Assembly: GCF_039539965.1 (NCBI RefSeq)
Contig: NZ_BAABED010000001.1
Span: forward strand, 2,914,001-2,978,000
Reading direction: 5' to 3'
From: Arthrobacter methylotrophus
Lineage (GTDB): Bacteria > Actinomycetota > Actinomycetes > Actinomycetales > Micrococcaceae
Length of the DNA stretch: 64,000 nt
Under the pieces are notes generated by a model. That model did no database searches. It was not told the origin of the DNA and saw nothing but the letters and a program-made list of their open reading frames with translations. The position numbers and the translations under genes were made by a program. Positions 8,541-17,402 of the stretch are shown piece after piece (position 1 is the first letter of the stretch; each line of letters starts with the position of its first letter).

Positions 8541-9671
8541 ATGAGTGTTCAGCTAGGCATGCCGTTGCCCGCTCCGGGCGACGGGACGGGAACCAGCGTT
8601 TCTGCGCCCCCGCCGCGCCCTGCAGGAACTCCGGCGGGCCTGTTCGACCGTTACGGACGCCGCGCCACCGATATGCGTTTGTCCCTGACCGACAAATGCA
8701 ATCTCCGGTGCACCTACTGCATGCCTGCCGAGGGCCTCGAATGGTTGTCCAAACAGGCCGTCATGACCGCCGCCGAGATCGTCCGGATTGTGCGAATCGG
8801 TGTCGAACAACTCGGCGTCCGCGAACTACGCCTGACTGGCGGTGAGCCCTTGGTCCGTGCCGACCTCGTAAACATCATTGCGGCCCTGCGCAAGGCGCAC
8901 CCCGAGCTGCCGATCTCCATGACCACCAACGGCGTCGGACTCGACAAGAAGGCGGCAGCGCTCAAGGAAGCCGGGCTGACACGCATCAACGTCTCGCTCG
9001 ACTCTTTGCACGAAGAAACGTTCAGCAAGCTGACCCGGCGGCCGTTTCTGGACAAGGTGCTGGCCGGCGTCGATGCGGCCTGGGCTGCGGGCTTGGGACC
9101 GGTCAAGATCAATGCCGTCCTCATGCGCGGGATCAACGACGCCGAGTCACCCGATCTCCTGGCCTGGGCTGTGGACCGCGGCTATGAGCTGCGTTTCATC
9201 GAACAAATGCCGCTGGACGCCGATCACGGTTGGACCCGGCGGAACATGATCACCGCGACAGAGATTCGGGAGCTGCTATCCCGCGACTTCGTGTTGGGTC
9301 CGGACCCGCGCGAACGCGACGGCGCTCCGGCGGAACGCTTCGAAGTACGACGCCGGGACGCCGCATCCGCTGAAGCCACGGGTCCGGTGCTGGGCACCGT
9401 CGGCATTATCGCCTCCGTCACCGAGCCGTTCTGTTCCGATTGCCGGCGCACACGGATTACCGCCGAAGGCAAGATCATGAGCTGCTTGTTTTCCCGCGAG
9501 GAATTCGACCTCCTCGGCTTGCTTCGGCAAGGAGCCAGCGACGACGAACTCGCCCAACGCTGGCAGGACGCCATGTGGATCAAGCCCAAGGCGCACGGCA
9601 TGGACCACACCGGACTGGGCGCGCCGGACTTCGTCCAGCCCGACCGCAGCATGAGCGCAATCGGAGGCTAG
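8541..9671 (+). CDS. moaA: GTP 3',8-cyclase MoaA (radical SAM)
   Basis: MoaA uses two 4Fe-4S clusters and S-adenosylmethionine to cyclise GTP in the first step of Moco synthesis. The 376-residue protein has the radical-SAM motif CNLRCTYC (Cys53, 57, 60), the LRLTGGEPL block, and the C-terminal cluster ligands in EPFCSDCRRTRITAEG and MSCLF. It ends in Gly-Gly, as active MoaA proteins do. The first 33 residues are a low-complexity extension. Four bases separate it from moaD. The ATG may be read from a leaderless transcript. Confidence 0.97.
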   Translation: MSVQLGMPLPAPGDGTGTSVSAPPPRPAGTPAGLFDRYGRRATDMRLSLTDKCNLRCTYCMPAEGLEWLSKQAVMTAAEIVRIVRIGVEQLGVRELRLTGGEPLVRADLVNIIAALRKAHPELPISMTTNGVGLDKKAAALKEAGLTRINVSLDSLHEETFSKLTRRPFLDKVLAGVDAAWAAGLGPVKINAVLMRGINDAESPDLLAWAVDRGYELRFIEQMPLDADHGWTRRNMITATEIRELLSRDFVLGPDPRERDGAPAERFEVRRRDAASAEATGPVLGTVGIIASVTEPFCSDCRRTRITAEGKIMSCLFSREEFDLLGLLRQGASDDELAQRWQDAMWIKPKAHGMDHTGLGAPDFVQPDRSMSAIGG

Positions 9672-9675
9672 GACT

Positions 9676-9942
9676 GTGCTCGTACGTTACTTCGCCGCCG
9701 CACGGGCCGCGGCAGGCCTTGAAGAGGAACACCACGACCTTCCGGAGGGAACCAGCCTGGAGGGGCTGCTCACCGTCCTGCTCGCCGTCGAACGTCCGGA
9801 ACCCCCCGCGGGCACTCCGCCCCTGGCGCGGATCATTTCGCGCAGCAGCTTCCTGCGTAATGAGGTAGCCGTCCGCGACCGTTCGGCACCCCTTGGTGCG
9901 GACGACGTCGTCGACGTCCTCCCGCCGTTCGCCGGCGGCTGA
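9676..9942 (+). CDS. moaD: Molybdopterin synthase sulfur carrier subunit MoaD
   Basis: This 88-residue ubiquitin-like protein carries the thiocarboxylate sulfur for molybdopterin synthase. It starts with VLVRYFAAARAAAG (GTG start, four bases after moaA), has EVAVRDRSAPLGADDVVDV, and ends in PPFAGG, whose terminal Gly-Gly is adenylated and thiolated. The partner MoaE is encoded in the opposite operon at 2157. Confidence 0.95.
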   Translation: MLVRYFAAARAAAGLEEEHHDLPEGTSLEGLLTVLLAVERPEPPAGTPPLARIISRSSFLRNEVAVRDRSAPLGADDVVDVLPPFAGG

Positions 9943-9969
9943 CGTAGGGCTGTTGTACCGGCTAGCGCA

Positions 9970-10431
9970 CTAGACGCGCCGGCAAACGGAAATCATGAAG
10001 GGGCTGAATATTGCGGCATCCCCGAGCCTCACTTCCGCTATGTGCGTCAGCACGCCACCATCCACTTTGAAAGTGTGTCGCGCGGTCCCGCGAGGGCTAC
10101 GGCGCTCAAGGCTCAACGTGCCGTCCTGCCAATGTCCCCGAGCCGGGGCTTCCGGTGGCCGGCCCATGCTGTCGACGTAGTACCACAAAGTGTCTCCATG
10201 CTCCGGGTCAACGGTGAAGACGCCATGCCCCTCGAAGTGTGTGCCGTCAGGCTCGACATGCCGGTAGCTCTGCACCAGCGCGTATCCTCCGGCAGCCCGC
10301 GAGAAGGTCACTTCGGCGACGGCGGTCCGGGCAGGGCCCCACGGGGAAGCGGCGAGCTCGGTACTCCCCCGCCAATGCCCCAGGAACGCCTCCAGCGCAG
10401 TGTGTGCATGACTTTTCAGTGGCTCGTTCAT
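9970..10431 (-). CDS. DUF1579-like protein
   Basis: The 153-residue protein begins MNEPLKSHAHTALEAFLGHW and contains GGYALVQSYRHVEPDGTHFE and FTVDPEHGDTLWYYVDS, a beta-rich pattern typical of DUF1579/lipocalin-like small proteins of unknown role. No signal peptide or membrane segment is visible. It converges on moaD with a 27-bp gap and stands alone. The family assignment is tentative. Confidence 0.8.
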   Translation of the reverse strand: MNEPLKSHAHTALEAFLGHWRGSTELAASPWGPARTAVAEVTFSRAAGGYALVQSYRHVEPDGTHFEGHGVFTVDPEHGDTLWYYVDSMGRPPEAPARGHWQDGTLSLERRSPRGTARHTFKVDGGVLTHIAEVRLGDAAIFSPFMISVCRRV

Positions 10432-10501
10432 GGCGGCTCCCGCGCAACGACGATGGATACGTCACCATCATGTTCCCGATCGAGCAGACGCGTCCACCCT
10501 C

Positions 10502-10593
10502 CACCACTGGACATGCCCCCTCTTTCAAGGCAGGAATGGGCATATCAGGGTTATGTCCACTCCTAGGCTCGACCGGGGCGCATGTCCCATGGG
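10502..10593. repeat. Palindromic intergenic repeat, copy 1
   Basis: This element begins CACCACTGGACATGCCCCC and ends GGGGCGCATGTCCCATGGG. It contains an outer inverted pair (GGACATGCCCC with GGGGCGCATGTCC) and an inner one (GGGCATA with TATGTCC around TCAGGGT). The second copy begins 105 bp downstream. Nested stems and tandem placement suggest a REP- or MITE-like family; no transposase is nearby. Confidence 0.85.
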
Positions 10594-10606
10594 AGCATCC
10601 AACGCG

Positions 10607-10697
10607 CACCACCGGACATGCCCCCAGTTCCAAGCCAGGAATGGGCATATCAGGGTTATGTCCATTCGTAGGTTCAAGCGGGGGGCATGTCCATGGG
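10607..10697. repeat. Palindromic intergenic repeat, copy 2
   Basis: This copy begins CACCACCGGACATGCCCCC and ends GGGGGCATGTCCATGGG. It shares with copy 1 an identical central block that includes GGAATGGGCATATCAGGGTT. Here the outer stem is cleaner (GGACATGCCCCC with GGGGGCATGTCC). It lies 13 bp past the M16 protease stop and could form a terminator for that gene. Confidence 0.85.
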
Positions 10698-10709
10698 TGG
10701 GTGCTGCGT

Positions 10710-12053
10710 TCAGAGGCCGAACGTCTCAGTTTCGTCGAAGGGTCCGACGACGGTTACCGTGCGCGGAGCTACAGCGAGCACACGGGCGAGTTCCTGGACT
10801 TGCCCGGCTGTGACGGCCTTGATGCGGGCAAGGGTTTCGTCGATGTCCTGGAATTCGCCGGAGACGAGTTCGGCGCGGCCAAGGCGGGACATCCGGGAAC
10901 CCGTGTCCTCAAGGGCCAGAACGATTCCACCGCACAGTTGGCCTACGGCCTTGCGCAGTTCTTCATCGGTGATCCCGTCAGAAGCAAGCTTGTCCAGTTC
11001 GGCGCCCAGGAGTTCCAGGACCTGTTTGACCTTCGACGGCGTGCAGCCGGCGTACATGCCGAAGTAACCTGCGTCCGCATAGGCGGAGGCAAAAGAGTAG
11101 GTCGAATACACGAGGCCCCGCTTTTCGCGGATCTCCTGGAAGAGCCGCGAGGACATGCCGCCACCCAGGACCGCGTTGAGGACGCTCATGACAAAGCGGC
11201 GGTCGTCGGTGGCAACGATGGACGGGCAACCCATGATGATGTTGGCCTGCTCCACGGGACGCTTGATCACATGTAACCCAGCGGTGCCCGTAATTTCGGC
11301 ACGCTCGGTGGAGCGGCGTTCAACGGGGGCAACGGTGTCCTTCAGCTCCCAGCCGGCCGTCCGCAAGGCATCGAGCACCAGGCGACAGACGACGTCGTGG
11401 TCCAAGCCGCCGGCGGCAGTGATGACGATCTCGTCCGGACGGTAATAGCGCCGGTAGTGCTCCCACACCGAGTCGCGGGACACCGCCTTGATGGCGGCAG
11501 GGGTACCACCGATCGGGCGGCCAAGCGGATGCAGCCCGAGGACGGCGGCGACGAATTTTTCATGCGCGACGTCGGTGGGGTCGTCGCTGTCCATCGCGAT
11601 TTCCTCGAGGATCACGTCGCGTTCCTGCTCGAGTTCTGCAGGATCCAGCACGGCGCCGGTGATCATGTCCGCAATGACGTCAATAGCCATGGGCAAGTCC
11701 GTATCCAGCACCCGCGCAAAGTAGCAAGTGCTTTCCTTCGCTGTGGCGGCATTCGATTCACCGCCCACCTCGTCGAAGGCAGAAGCGATCTCCAAGGCCG
11801 TCCGTCTCTTGGTGCCTTTGAACAAGAGATGTTCCAGGAAATGGGTGGAGCCATGTTGGCCGTCCGCTTCGTCCCGGGAACCGACACCCACCCAGAATCC
11901 GATGGTTGCCGAGCGCTGCCCCGGCATGGCCTCGGTGAGCACCCGAACGCCCCCCGGAAGCACTGAACGCCGGACAACGGAGCCGCCTTCGGCACCATGG
12001 ATCAGTTCGCCGCCGGGCACGGTCTGCGCCAGGGGGAGGGGTACGACAGTCAT
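10710..12053 (-). CDS. M16-family zinc metallopeptidase
   Basis: The 447-residue protein is a processing-peptidase-like M16 enzyme. It carries the inverted zinc motif HFLEH (residues 71-75), then the distal glutamates in ERDVILEEIAM, and a C-terminal half with the family's EKRGLVYSTYSF substrate loop. The ATG at 12053 is preferred; the TTG just before it lacks support. An AAAGG site lies a few bases upstream. It follows pnp, the position held by this protease in many actinobacteria (often called pepR). Substrates are unknown. Confidence 0.93.
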   Translation of the reverse strand: MTVVPLPLAQTVPGGELIHGAEGGSVVRRSVLPGGVRVLTEAMPGQRSATIGFWVGVGSRDEADGQHGSTHFLEHLLFKGTKRRTALEIASAFDEVGGESNAATAKESTCYFARVLDTDLPMAIDVIADMITGAVLDPAELEQERDVILEEIAMDSDDPTDVAHEKFVAAVLGLHPLGRPIGGTPAAIKAVSRDSVWEHYRRYYRPDEIVITAAGGLDHDVVCRLVLDALRTAGWELKDTVAPVERRSTERAEITGTAGLHVIKRPVEQANIIMGCPSIVATDDRRFVMSVLNAVLGGGMSSRLFQEIREKRGLVYSTYSFASAYADAGYFGMYAGCTPSKVKQVLELLGAELDKLASDGITDEELRKAVGQLCGGIVLALEDTGSRMSRLGRAELVSGEFQDIDETLARIKAVTAGQVQELARVLAVAPRTVTVVGPFDETETFGL

Positions 12054-12152
12054 CAAGACCTTTCAGTTCTGCGAGAATTCACGGGTGCCAAATCTGGCTG
12101 CAATCGTACCAGCGGGTTCATCGCCCTTGGGACGGGGTTTCGTTGTTAAGAC

Positions 12153-12188
12153 CGGCAGGACCGGTAGACATGTCCACCGGTCCTGCCG
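12153..12188 (-). terminator. pnp terminator hairpin
   Basis: CGGCAGGACCGGT (12153-12165) and its exact complement (12176-12188) form a 13-bp stem with a 10-base loop, 19 bases after the pnp stop. On the reverse strand it is followed by TCTTAAC, a weak U-rich tail. Confidence 0.75.
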
Positions 12189-12206
12189 CATGCGTGCCGT
12201 TTCAGG

Positions 12207-14459
12207 CTACTCTGCGGATACTTCAGCCTCTTCGACGGAAGCTTCCTCTGAAGCAGCGCCTTCTTCCTCGGCCACCACCGGGGAGAGGGAGAGCTTGCCA
12301 CGGTCATCGATCTTGGTGATCTCGACCTGGATCTTCTGGCCCACGGAGACGACGTCATCAACGTTGTCCACGCGCTTGCCGCTCGCGAGCTTGCGAAGCT
12401 CGGAGATGTGCAGCAGGCCGTCCTTGCCCGGGGTCAGGGATACGAACGCGCCGAAGGTAGTGGTCTTGACGACTGTACCCAAGTAGCGCTCACCGATTTC
12501 CGGGATCTGCGGGTTGGCGATGGCGTTGACCGCGGCGCGTGCTGCCTCGGCAGACGGACCATTGGTAGCACCGATGTAGACCGTGCCGTCGTCCTCGATC
12601 GAGATGTCGGCGCCGGTGTCTTCCTGGATCTGGTTGATCATCTTGCCCTTCGGGCCGATGACCTCGCCGATCTTGTCAACGGGGATGTTGACGGCGATCA
12701 CGCGCGGTGCGAACTCGGAAAGCTCGTCCGGAGTGTCGATGGCGGCGTTGATGACGTCCAGGATGTGGAGGCGGGCTTCGCGGGCCTGCTTCAGGGCTGC
12801 TGCCAGGACCGACGCCGGGATGCCGTCGAGCTTGGTGTCCAGCTGGATGGCCGTGACGAACTCGGACGTACCGGCAACTTTGAAGTCCATGTCGCCGAAG
12901 GCGTCTTCGGCGCCGAGGATGTCGGTCAGTGCAGCGTAGCGGGTCTGGCCATCAACCTGGTCGGAAACCAGGCCCATGGCGATACCGGCAACAGCGGCCT
13001 TCAGCGGCACACCTGCGTTGAGCAGGGACAGCGTTGAGGCACAGACGGAACCCATCGACGTCGAACCGTTGGAGCTAAGGGCCTCGGACACCTGGCGGAT
13101 GGCGTACGGGAATTCCTCGCGGGACGGCAGCACCGGAACCAGGGCGCGCTCGGCGAGTGCACCGTGGCCGATTTCGCGGCGCTTCGGGGAACCGACGCGA
13201 CCGGTCTCACCGGTGGAGTACGGCGGGAAGTTGTAGTTGTGCATGTAGCGCTTGCGGGTGACGGGAGACAGCGAGTCGATCTGCTGTTCCATCTTGAGCA
13301 TGTTCAGCGTGGTGACACCCAGGATCTGGGTTTCGCCGCGCTCGAAGATGGCGGAGCCGTGAACGCGCGGCAGGACCTCCACCTCGGCGGTCAGCTGGCG
13401 GATGTCCGTCAGGCCACGGCCGTCGATGCGGATCTGGTCCTTGAGGATGCGCTGGCGCACAACCTGCTTGGTCAGGGAGCGGAAGGCTGCGGACAGTTCC
13501 TTCTCACGGCCCTCGAACTGGCCGGCGAGGGCACTGAGGACCTCGTCCTTGAGCTCGTCGGATGCGTTGTCGCGGTCCTGCTTGTCGGCAATCTGGAAGA
13601 CAGCAGCAAGCTTCTCGGCGGCAGCGGCTTCAACGGCGGCGTAGGCATCGTCCTGGTAGTCCAGGAAGATCGGGAACTCAACCGTCGGCTTGGCAGCGCG
13701 GGCAGCCAGGTCGGCCTGGGCTTCGCACAGGGCCTTGATGAACGGCTTGGCGGCCTCGAGGCCCTCGGAGACGACCTCTTCGGTGGGAGCGGTTGCGCCC
13801 TGTTCCTTGATGAGGTTCCAGGAGTTGTCGGTGGCTTCGGCTTCAACCATCATGATGGCGACGTCGTCACCAGCAACACGCCCGGCGACGACCATGTTGA
13901 AGACGGCGTTCTGGAGCTGGGAGTGCTTCGGGAACGCAACCCATTCGCTGCCCTGTTCGTCGGCGACGAGGGCAACGCGGACGCCACCGATCGGGCCGGA
14001 GAACGGCAGTCCGGAAAGCTGGGTGGACATGGACGAAGCGTTGATGGCGACGACGTCGTAGAGCTCGTCCGGGTTGATCGCCAGCACAGTGACGACAATC
14101 TGGACCTCGTTGCGAAGGCCCTTGACGAAAGCCGGGCGCAAGGGGCGGTCCATGAGGCGACAAGCCAGGATGGCTTCGGTGGACGGGCGGCCTTCACGGC
14201 GGAAGAACGAGCCCGGGATGCGGCCGGCAGCGTACATGCGCTCCTCGACATCCACGGTCAGCGGGAAGAAGTCGAAACCTTCACGCGGAGACTTGCCCGC
14301 GGTGGTTGCGGACAGCAGTGCGGTGTCTTCGTCGATGTAGACCATCGCTGCGCCGGCTGCCTGCTTGGCAAGGCGGCCTGTTTCGAAGCGGATAACACGC
14401 TTGCCGAAGCGGCCATTATCGATGATGGCTTCTGAGAACTGGATTTCGGGACCCTCCAT
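12207..14459 (-). CDS. pnp: Polyribonucleotide nucleotidyltransferase (PNPase)
   Basis: PNPase degrades RNA by phosphorolysis and can add 3' tails; actinobacterial forms were also described as guanosine pentaphosphate synthetases. The 750-residue protein has two RNase PH repeats ([40 protein letters not shown]), a KH domain ([20 protein letters not shown]) and a C-terminal S1 domain ([16 protein letters not shown]). The end is acidic and Glu-rich. It lies downstream of rpsO, from which it is separated by a terminator and a structured leader. Confidence 0.98.
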   Translation of the reverse strand: MEGPEIQFSEAIIDNGRFGKRVIRFETGRLAKQAAGAAMVYIDEDTALLSATTAGKSPREGFDFFPLTVDVEERMYAAGRIPGSFFRREGRPSTEAILACRLMDRPLRPAFVKGLRNEVQIVVTVLAINPDELYDVVAINASSMSTQLSGLPFSGPIGGVRVALVADEQGSEWVAFPKHSQLQNAVFNMVVAGRVAGDDVAIMMVEAEATDNSWNLIKEQGATAPTEEVVSEGLEAAKPFIKALCEAQADLAARAAKPTVEFPIFLDYQDDAYAAVEAAAAEKLAAVFQIADKQDRDNASDELKDEVLSALAGQFEGREKELSAAFRSLTKQVVRQRILKDQIRIDGRGLTDIRQLTAEVEVLPRVHGSAIFERGETQILGVTTLNMLKMEQQIDSLSPVTRKRYMHNYNFPPYSTGETGRVGSPKRREIGHGALAERALVPVLPSREEFPYAIRQVSEALSSNGSTSMGSVCASTLSLLNAGVPLKAAVAGIAMGLVSDQVDGQTRYAALTDILGAEDAFGDMDFKVAGTSEFVTAIQLDTKLDGIPASVLAAALKQAREARLHILDVINAAIDTPDELSEFAPRVIAVNIPVDKIGEVIGPKGKMINQIQEDTGADISIEDDGTVYIGATNGPSAEAARAAVNAIANPQIPEIGERYLGTVVKTTTFGAFVSLTPGKDGLLHISELRKLASGKRVDNVDDVVSVGQKIQVEITKIDDRGKLSLSPVVAEEEGAASEEASVEEAEVSAE

Positions 14460-14504
14460 TGAGAGTCACCTCCGTTTCTTGTTGAGCGGAAGTCCTCCCG
14501 CATC

Positions 14505-14640
14505 GACCCAGGCCAGCGTCTGTTCCTGGCCTGTACGACACCCGGTCATCGATCGAGACCCACGGGCTGCGCCTTCGTCACAGAAGGCCGCTCCCGGAGA
14601 TCACTACCGAGGACCGCGAATGCGCGATGCGGTTGAACTC
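14505..14640 (-). ncRNA. Structured pnp leader, Actino-pnp-like RNA
   Basis: The reverse strand before pnp contains GTCCTCGGTAGTGATCTCC (14596-14614), a GCCTTC-N6-GAAGGC hairpin, and a CAGGCCAG/CTGGCCTG stem (14509-14516 with 14526-14533) close to the ribosome site. Its place and fold fit the Actino-pnp motif known upstream of actinobacterial pnp genes, thought to be an autoregulatory processing site. The exact ends and the match to the Rfam model were not tested. Confidence 0.55.
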
Positions 14641-14672
14641 CTGTTAAAAGTTGGATGTAGTTATGGAGAAAA

Positions 14673-14703
14673 GGCGGCCCGTTCCGCGGAGGATCGGGCC
14701 GCC
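14673..14703 (-). terminator. rpsO terminator
   Basis: GGCGGCCCG and CGGGCCGCC form a 9-bp stem read leftward, followed by CCTTTTCTCC. It lies 10 bp beyond the rpsO stop and probably separates most rpsO transcripts from pnp. Confidence 0.8.
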
Positions 14704-14713
14704 CGAAGTCAAA

Positions 14714-14983
14714 CTAGCGGCGCAGGCCGAGGCGCTCGATGAGCGCACGGTAGCGGGCAATGTCAGTCTTCTTGAGGTAGCCCAGCATGCGCTTGCGACG
14801 ACCCACCATGGCCAGCAGGCCACGCTGGGTGTGGAAGTCGTGCTTGTGCTCCTTCATGTGCTCAGTCAGATCTTTGATCCGCTGAGTGAGGACTGCAATC
14901 TGGACCTCCGGCGAACCGGTGTCGCCCTTGGACGTTGCGTATGCCTCGATGATGGACTGCTTGACAGCGGCTTCAAGTGCCAC
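14714..14983 (-). CDS. rpsO: 30S ribosomal protein S15
   Basis: S15 binds 16S rRNA early in 30S assembly. The 89-residue protein shows the signature [20 protein letters not shown], then [20 protein letters not shown] and the tail [16 protein letters not shown], and has the standard length. It lies upstream of pnp as in most bacteria. Confidence 0.99.
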   Translation of the reverse strand: MALEAAVKQSIIEAYATSKGDTGSPEVQIAVLTQRIKDLTEHMKEHKHDFHTQRGLLAMVGRRKRMLGYLKKTDIARYRALIERLGLRR

Positions 14984-15170
14984 GTGAACTCCTAGAGTTG
15001 TGCCGTGCGTCCCGATTCAGCGCCTCGCTGCCGGGTTGTTTGTGCCAAAGACTTCACACAAAACAGGTCCAGCCGCCACGGACTGCAGCCGGATCCATCC
15101 CCCAGTTTACCGGCAGCCCGGCGATGTTGTCGAAAGCTGCAGTGTGACCCTCCTCAAAGACCGGAGCGGA

Positions 15171-15478
15171 TCACTGCCCGATCTCGGTGCGGACGGCGAA
15201 CAGTTCCGGGACGAACGTCGGTTCAAGGGCCTTCTGAAAGAAGGAAACGCCGCTGGAACCTCCGGTTCCGGTCCGGAGTTCATGCAGGACCGGCTTCAGC
15301 CAGAGCTCGATGGTCTGGTGCTGGAGGATGAACAAAAGTTCGTCATGGTGCCCCGGCTGACTGACAGCTTGCTGGGCGCTGAGCAGCACAGGAAGCTTCA
15401 GGGAGGAGCCGTAGCTCATGCGTGAGCGGAAATCCTTGACGATACCGTCGCCAAGTGGCCTGATATTTCCCCAACGCT
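15171..15478 (-). pseudogene. Tryptophan 2,3-dioxygenase N-terminal remnant
   Basis: The frame reads [20 protein letters not shown], then [20 protein letters not shown] and [18 protein letters not shown]. This is the start of tryptophan 2,3-dioxygenase, the haem enzyme that opens the kynurenine pathway. After LHELR the similarity is lost and the frame stops at 15171, so about three quarters of the usual length is missing. Upstream homology extends beyond the only ATG (15419) to a stop near 15479. It is a decaying fragment between ribF and rpsO. Confidence 0.8.
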
Positions 15479-15490
15479 CACTTTACGCCG

Positions 15491-16474
15491 CTACTTATTC
15501 AACAAGAGATCGTGGGCCTGGATGACGTCCAGGCCCATCTGGTCGACAAGTGCCTCGGGTCCGCGGTAGGCCACCATGCCTCGGAGCCGCGCAGTAAATT
15601 CCACGACCACGGTCTGGCCGTATAGGTTGAAATCCTCCACGGCCTCTTCCGGACGGTCGATCACGTGGGCTTCCACTTGTCGGCTCACACCGTCGAACGT
15701 GGGGTTGGAGCCCACGGAAATCGCGGCGGGCCACCGGGTTCCGGACTCGTCAACAAGCCAGCCCGCGTAAATTCCATCCGCGGGAACATAGCCCGTTGCG
15801 CTATGGTCGAGGTTCGCCGTGGGAAAGCCAAGGGCGCGTCCGCGCGCGGCCCCATGGACCACTTCACCCCGCATTCGGTGCGGGCGTCCGAGGATGACGG
15901 CTGCGGTCTCGACGTCGCCTTCCGCGAGGGCCTCGCGTACCCAGGTGGAAGAACAGCGGCGGGGGGTGCCGCCGTCGTCGTGCACTGGAAAATCCTCCGC
16001 ACCAAACTCATTGATGACCTGAACACCGAATCCCAGCTTCTTGCCGAGGGCCTGCATCGTGCCGACGTCGCCGGAGTTGCCTACGCCGAAACGGAGATCG
16101 TGGCCCACCACGACGTGCGCCGCGTGAAGCCCATCCAGCAGAACGGTCCCGACGAATTCCTCGGGGGTCATGCCGGCAAGTGCAAGATTGTACTTCATGA
16201 CGAGGACGGCATCCAAGCCAGCGGCGGCCAAGGCATCGAGTTTGTCCTGCAACCCCATGATGAGCTCGGGCGCGGAGTCGGGTTGGTGGACTTGGGCGGG
16301 GTGCGGATCGAAAGTCACGACGACGGACCGGTTACCGTGCTGCCCTGCCGTGCGCAACAGCTGCGCCAGCACTTGCTGGTGTCCGCGATGGACGCCGTCA
16401 AAATTCCCGATGGTGACGACGCAGGGACCGAAATCCTCGGGGACTTCGGTGGGATCGTTCCAAATGTGCACCAT
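15491..16474 (-). CDS. ribF: Bifunctional riboflavin kinase / FAD synthetase
   Basis: RibF phosphorylates riboflavin and adenylates FMN to FAD. The 327-residue protein has the nucleotidyltransferase core VVTIGNFDGVHRGHQQVL, the SSTWVREALAEGD motif, and the flavokinase block with GFPTANLDHS and PADGIYAGWL. The start is the ATG of MVHIWNDPTEVPEDFG; the longer frame to 16582 has no family support. It follows truB and two small membrane protein genes and is separated from rpsO by a pseudogene. Confidence 0.97.
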   Translation of the reverse strand: MVHIWNDPTEVPEDFGPCVVTIGNFDGVHRGHQQVLAQLLRTAGQHGNRSVVVTFDPHPAQVHQPDSAPELIMGLQDKLDALAAAGLDAVLVMKYNLALAGMTPEEFVGTVLLDGLHAAHVVVGHDLRFGVGNSGDVGTMQALGKKLGFGVQVINEFGAEDFPVHDDGGTPRRCSSTWVREALAEGDVETAAVILGRPHRMRGEVVHGAARGRALGFPTANLDHSATGYVPADGIYAGWLVDESGTRWPAAISVGSNPTFDGVSRQVEAHVIDRPEEAVEDFNLYGQTVVVEFTARLRGMVAYRGPEALVDQMGLDVIQAHDLLLNK

Positions 16475-16594
16475 CAACCTCGCCTTTTTGCTGCTGGTAA
16501 TCGCTATGCTCTGGCGGCCTGTTCCGGCGCCGGAATTCTCTAAGGTTACCTGTTCTCCAGGGCTCTCCTGCCCGGGAGCCAAGGCCCGCCCTTC

Positions 16595-17044
16595 CTACTC
16601 CGTCAGCCGTGCCGGACGTCGGCGGTAGAGCCAAAGCAGGCCGAGAACCGGCAGGATCAACGGGACAAAGCCATATCCGCGGCCGAACAAGGACCACACG
16701 GTGTCGTGCGGGAAAGCCACGGGATCGAAAAGGCTGATGGCACCAACCACGATCACTCCGAGCAGCTCCACAAGGACGGCGGCCAACGAAACTTTGAACC
16801 AGGTGCGGCCCGGTTTCGCGAGTGAGACGGTCGCCACGATGTACACAACGGCTGCGAAGGCCGAGAGGATGTGGGCCAAGGGTGCGTCCGAGAACTTGGT
16901 CAGGATCTGGTAACCGGCACGGGCCGTGGCCGAGATCGCAAAAACCCCGTAGACCGCAATCAGCAGCCTCCCAGGGCCGGTGTTGCGGGTGTCCCGGTTC
17001 TTCTTCTGGGTGGTTTCAACAGTCACTTCGTGTGCTTCTTCCAA
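16595..17044 (-). CDS. Conserved four-helix membrane protein
   Basis: The 149-residue protein has a polar N-terminus and four hydrophobic helices (about 29-45, 57-73, 82-103, 124-143), ending in a basic YRRRPARLTE tail. It begins two bases after the preceding small membrane gene. No function is recognised. The pair lies between truB and ribF and may form a two-component membrane assembly, an inference from layout and overlap-like spacing. Confidence 0.8.
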   Translation of the reverse strand: MEEAHEVTVETTQKKNRDTRNTGPGRLLIAVYGVFAISATARAGYQILTKFSDAPLAHILSAFAAVVYIVATVSLAKPGRTWFKVSLAAVLVELLGVIVVGAISLFDPVAFPHDTVWSLFGRGYGFVPLILPVLGLLWLYRRRPARLTE

Positions 17045-17046
17045 TG

Positions 17047-17400
17047 TCAGTACCAGATCTGGTTCATGCGGGCCGCCATGACCAATGCGGTGACGCCCAC
17101 GGCGCCCATGACGAAATTACTCCAACGGGTCCGTTCCAGGATGGACCAGTACACGGCAACCACGGGAAGCATGAGGGCCGTGATGATGTAGCCCCAGAAC
17201 TCCCATGGCTCCCCCGCGATCTTTTCACCCATCGCCACGCGGATGATCGATCCCACGAGATAGACCAGCAGGACGAGTTCGACGGCGGCGACGGACAGGA
17301 TGGTGACGTCATTCGGGGCCTTCTTCATGATGCCCGCCACGACGCAGATGATGCTCGACAGCAGGCCGACGATCAGGACTGCGTAAAAGTATCCGTCCAT
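17047..17400 (-). CDS. Small conserved membrane protein
   Basis: The 117-residue protein has four predicted helices starting with YFYAVLIVGLLSSIICVVAG and few loops. It starts two bases after truB and ends two bases before the next membrane protein, so the three are almost certainly one transcript. Function is unknown. Confidence 0.8.
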   Translation of the reverse strand: MDGYFYAVLIVGLLSSIICVVAGIMKKAPNDVTILSVAAVELVLLVYLVGSIIRVAMGEKIAGEPWEFWGYIITALMLPVVAVYWSILERTRWSNFVMGAVGVTALVMAARMNQIWY

Positions 17401-17402
17401 GG

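Noticed and set aside
13164..14435. 423-codon plus-strand frame opposite pnp
   Set aside because: Antisense to a certain gene, and no recognisable protein features.
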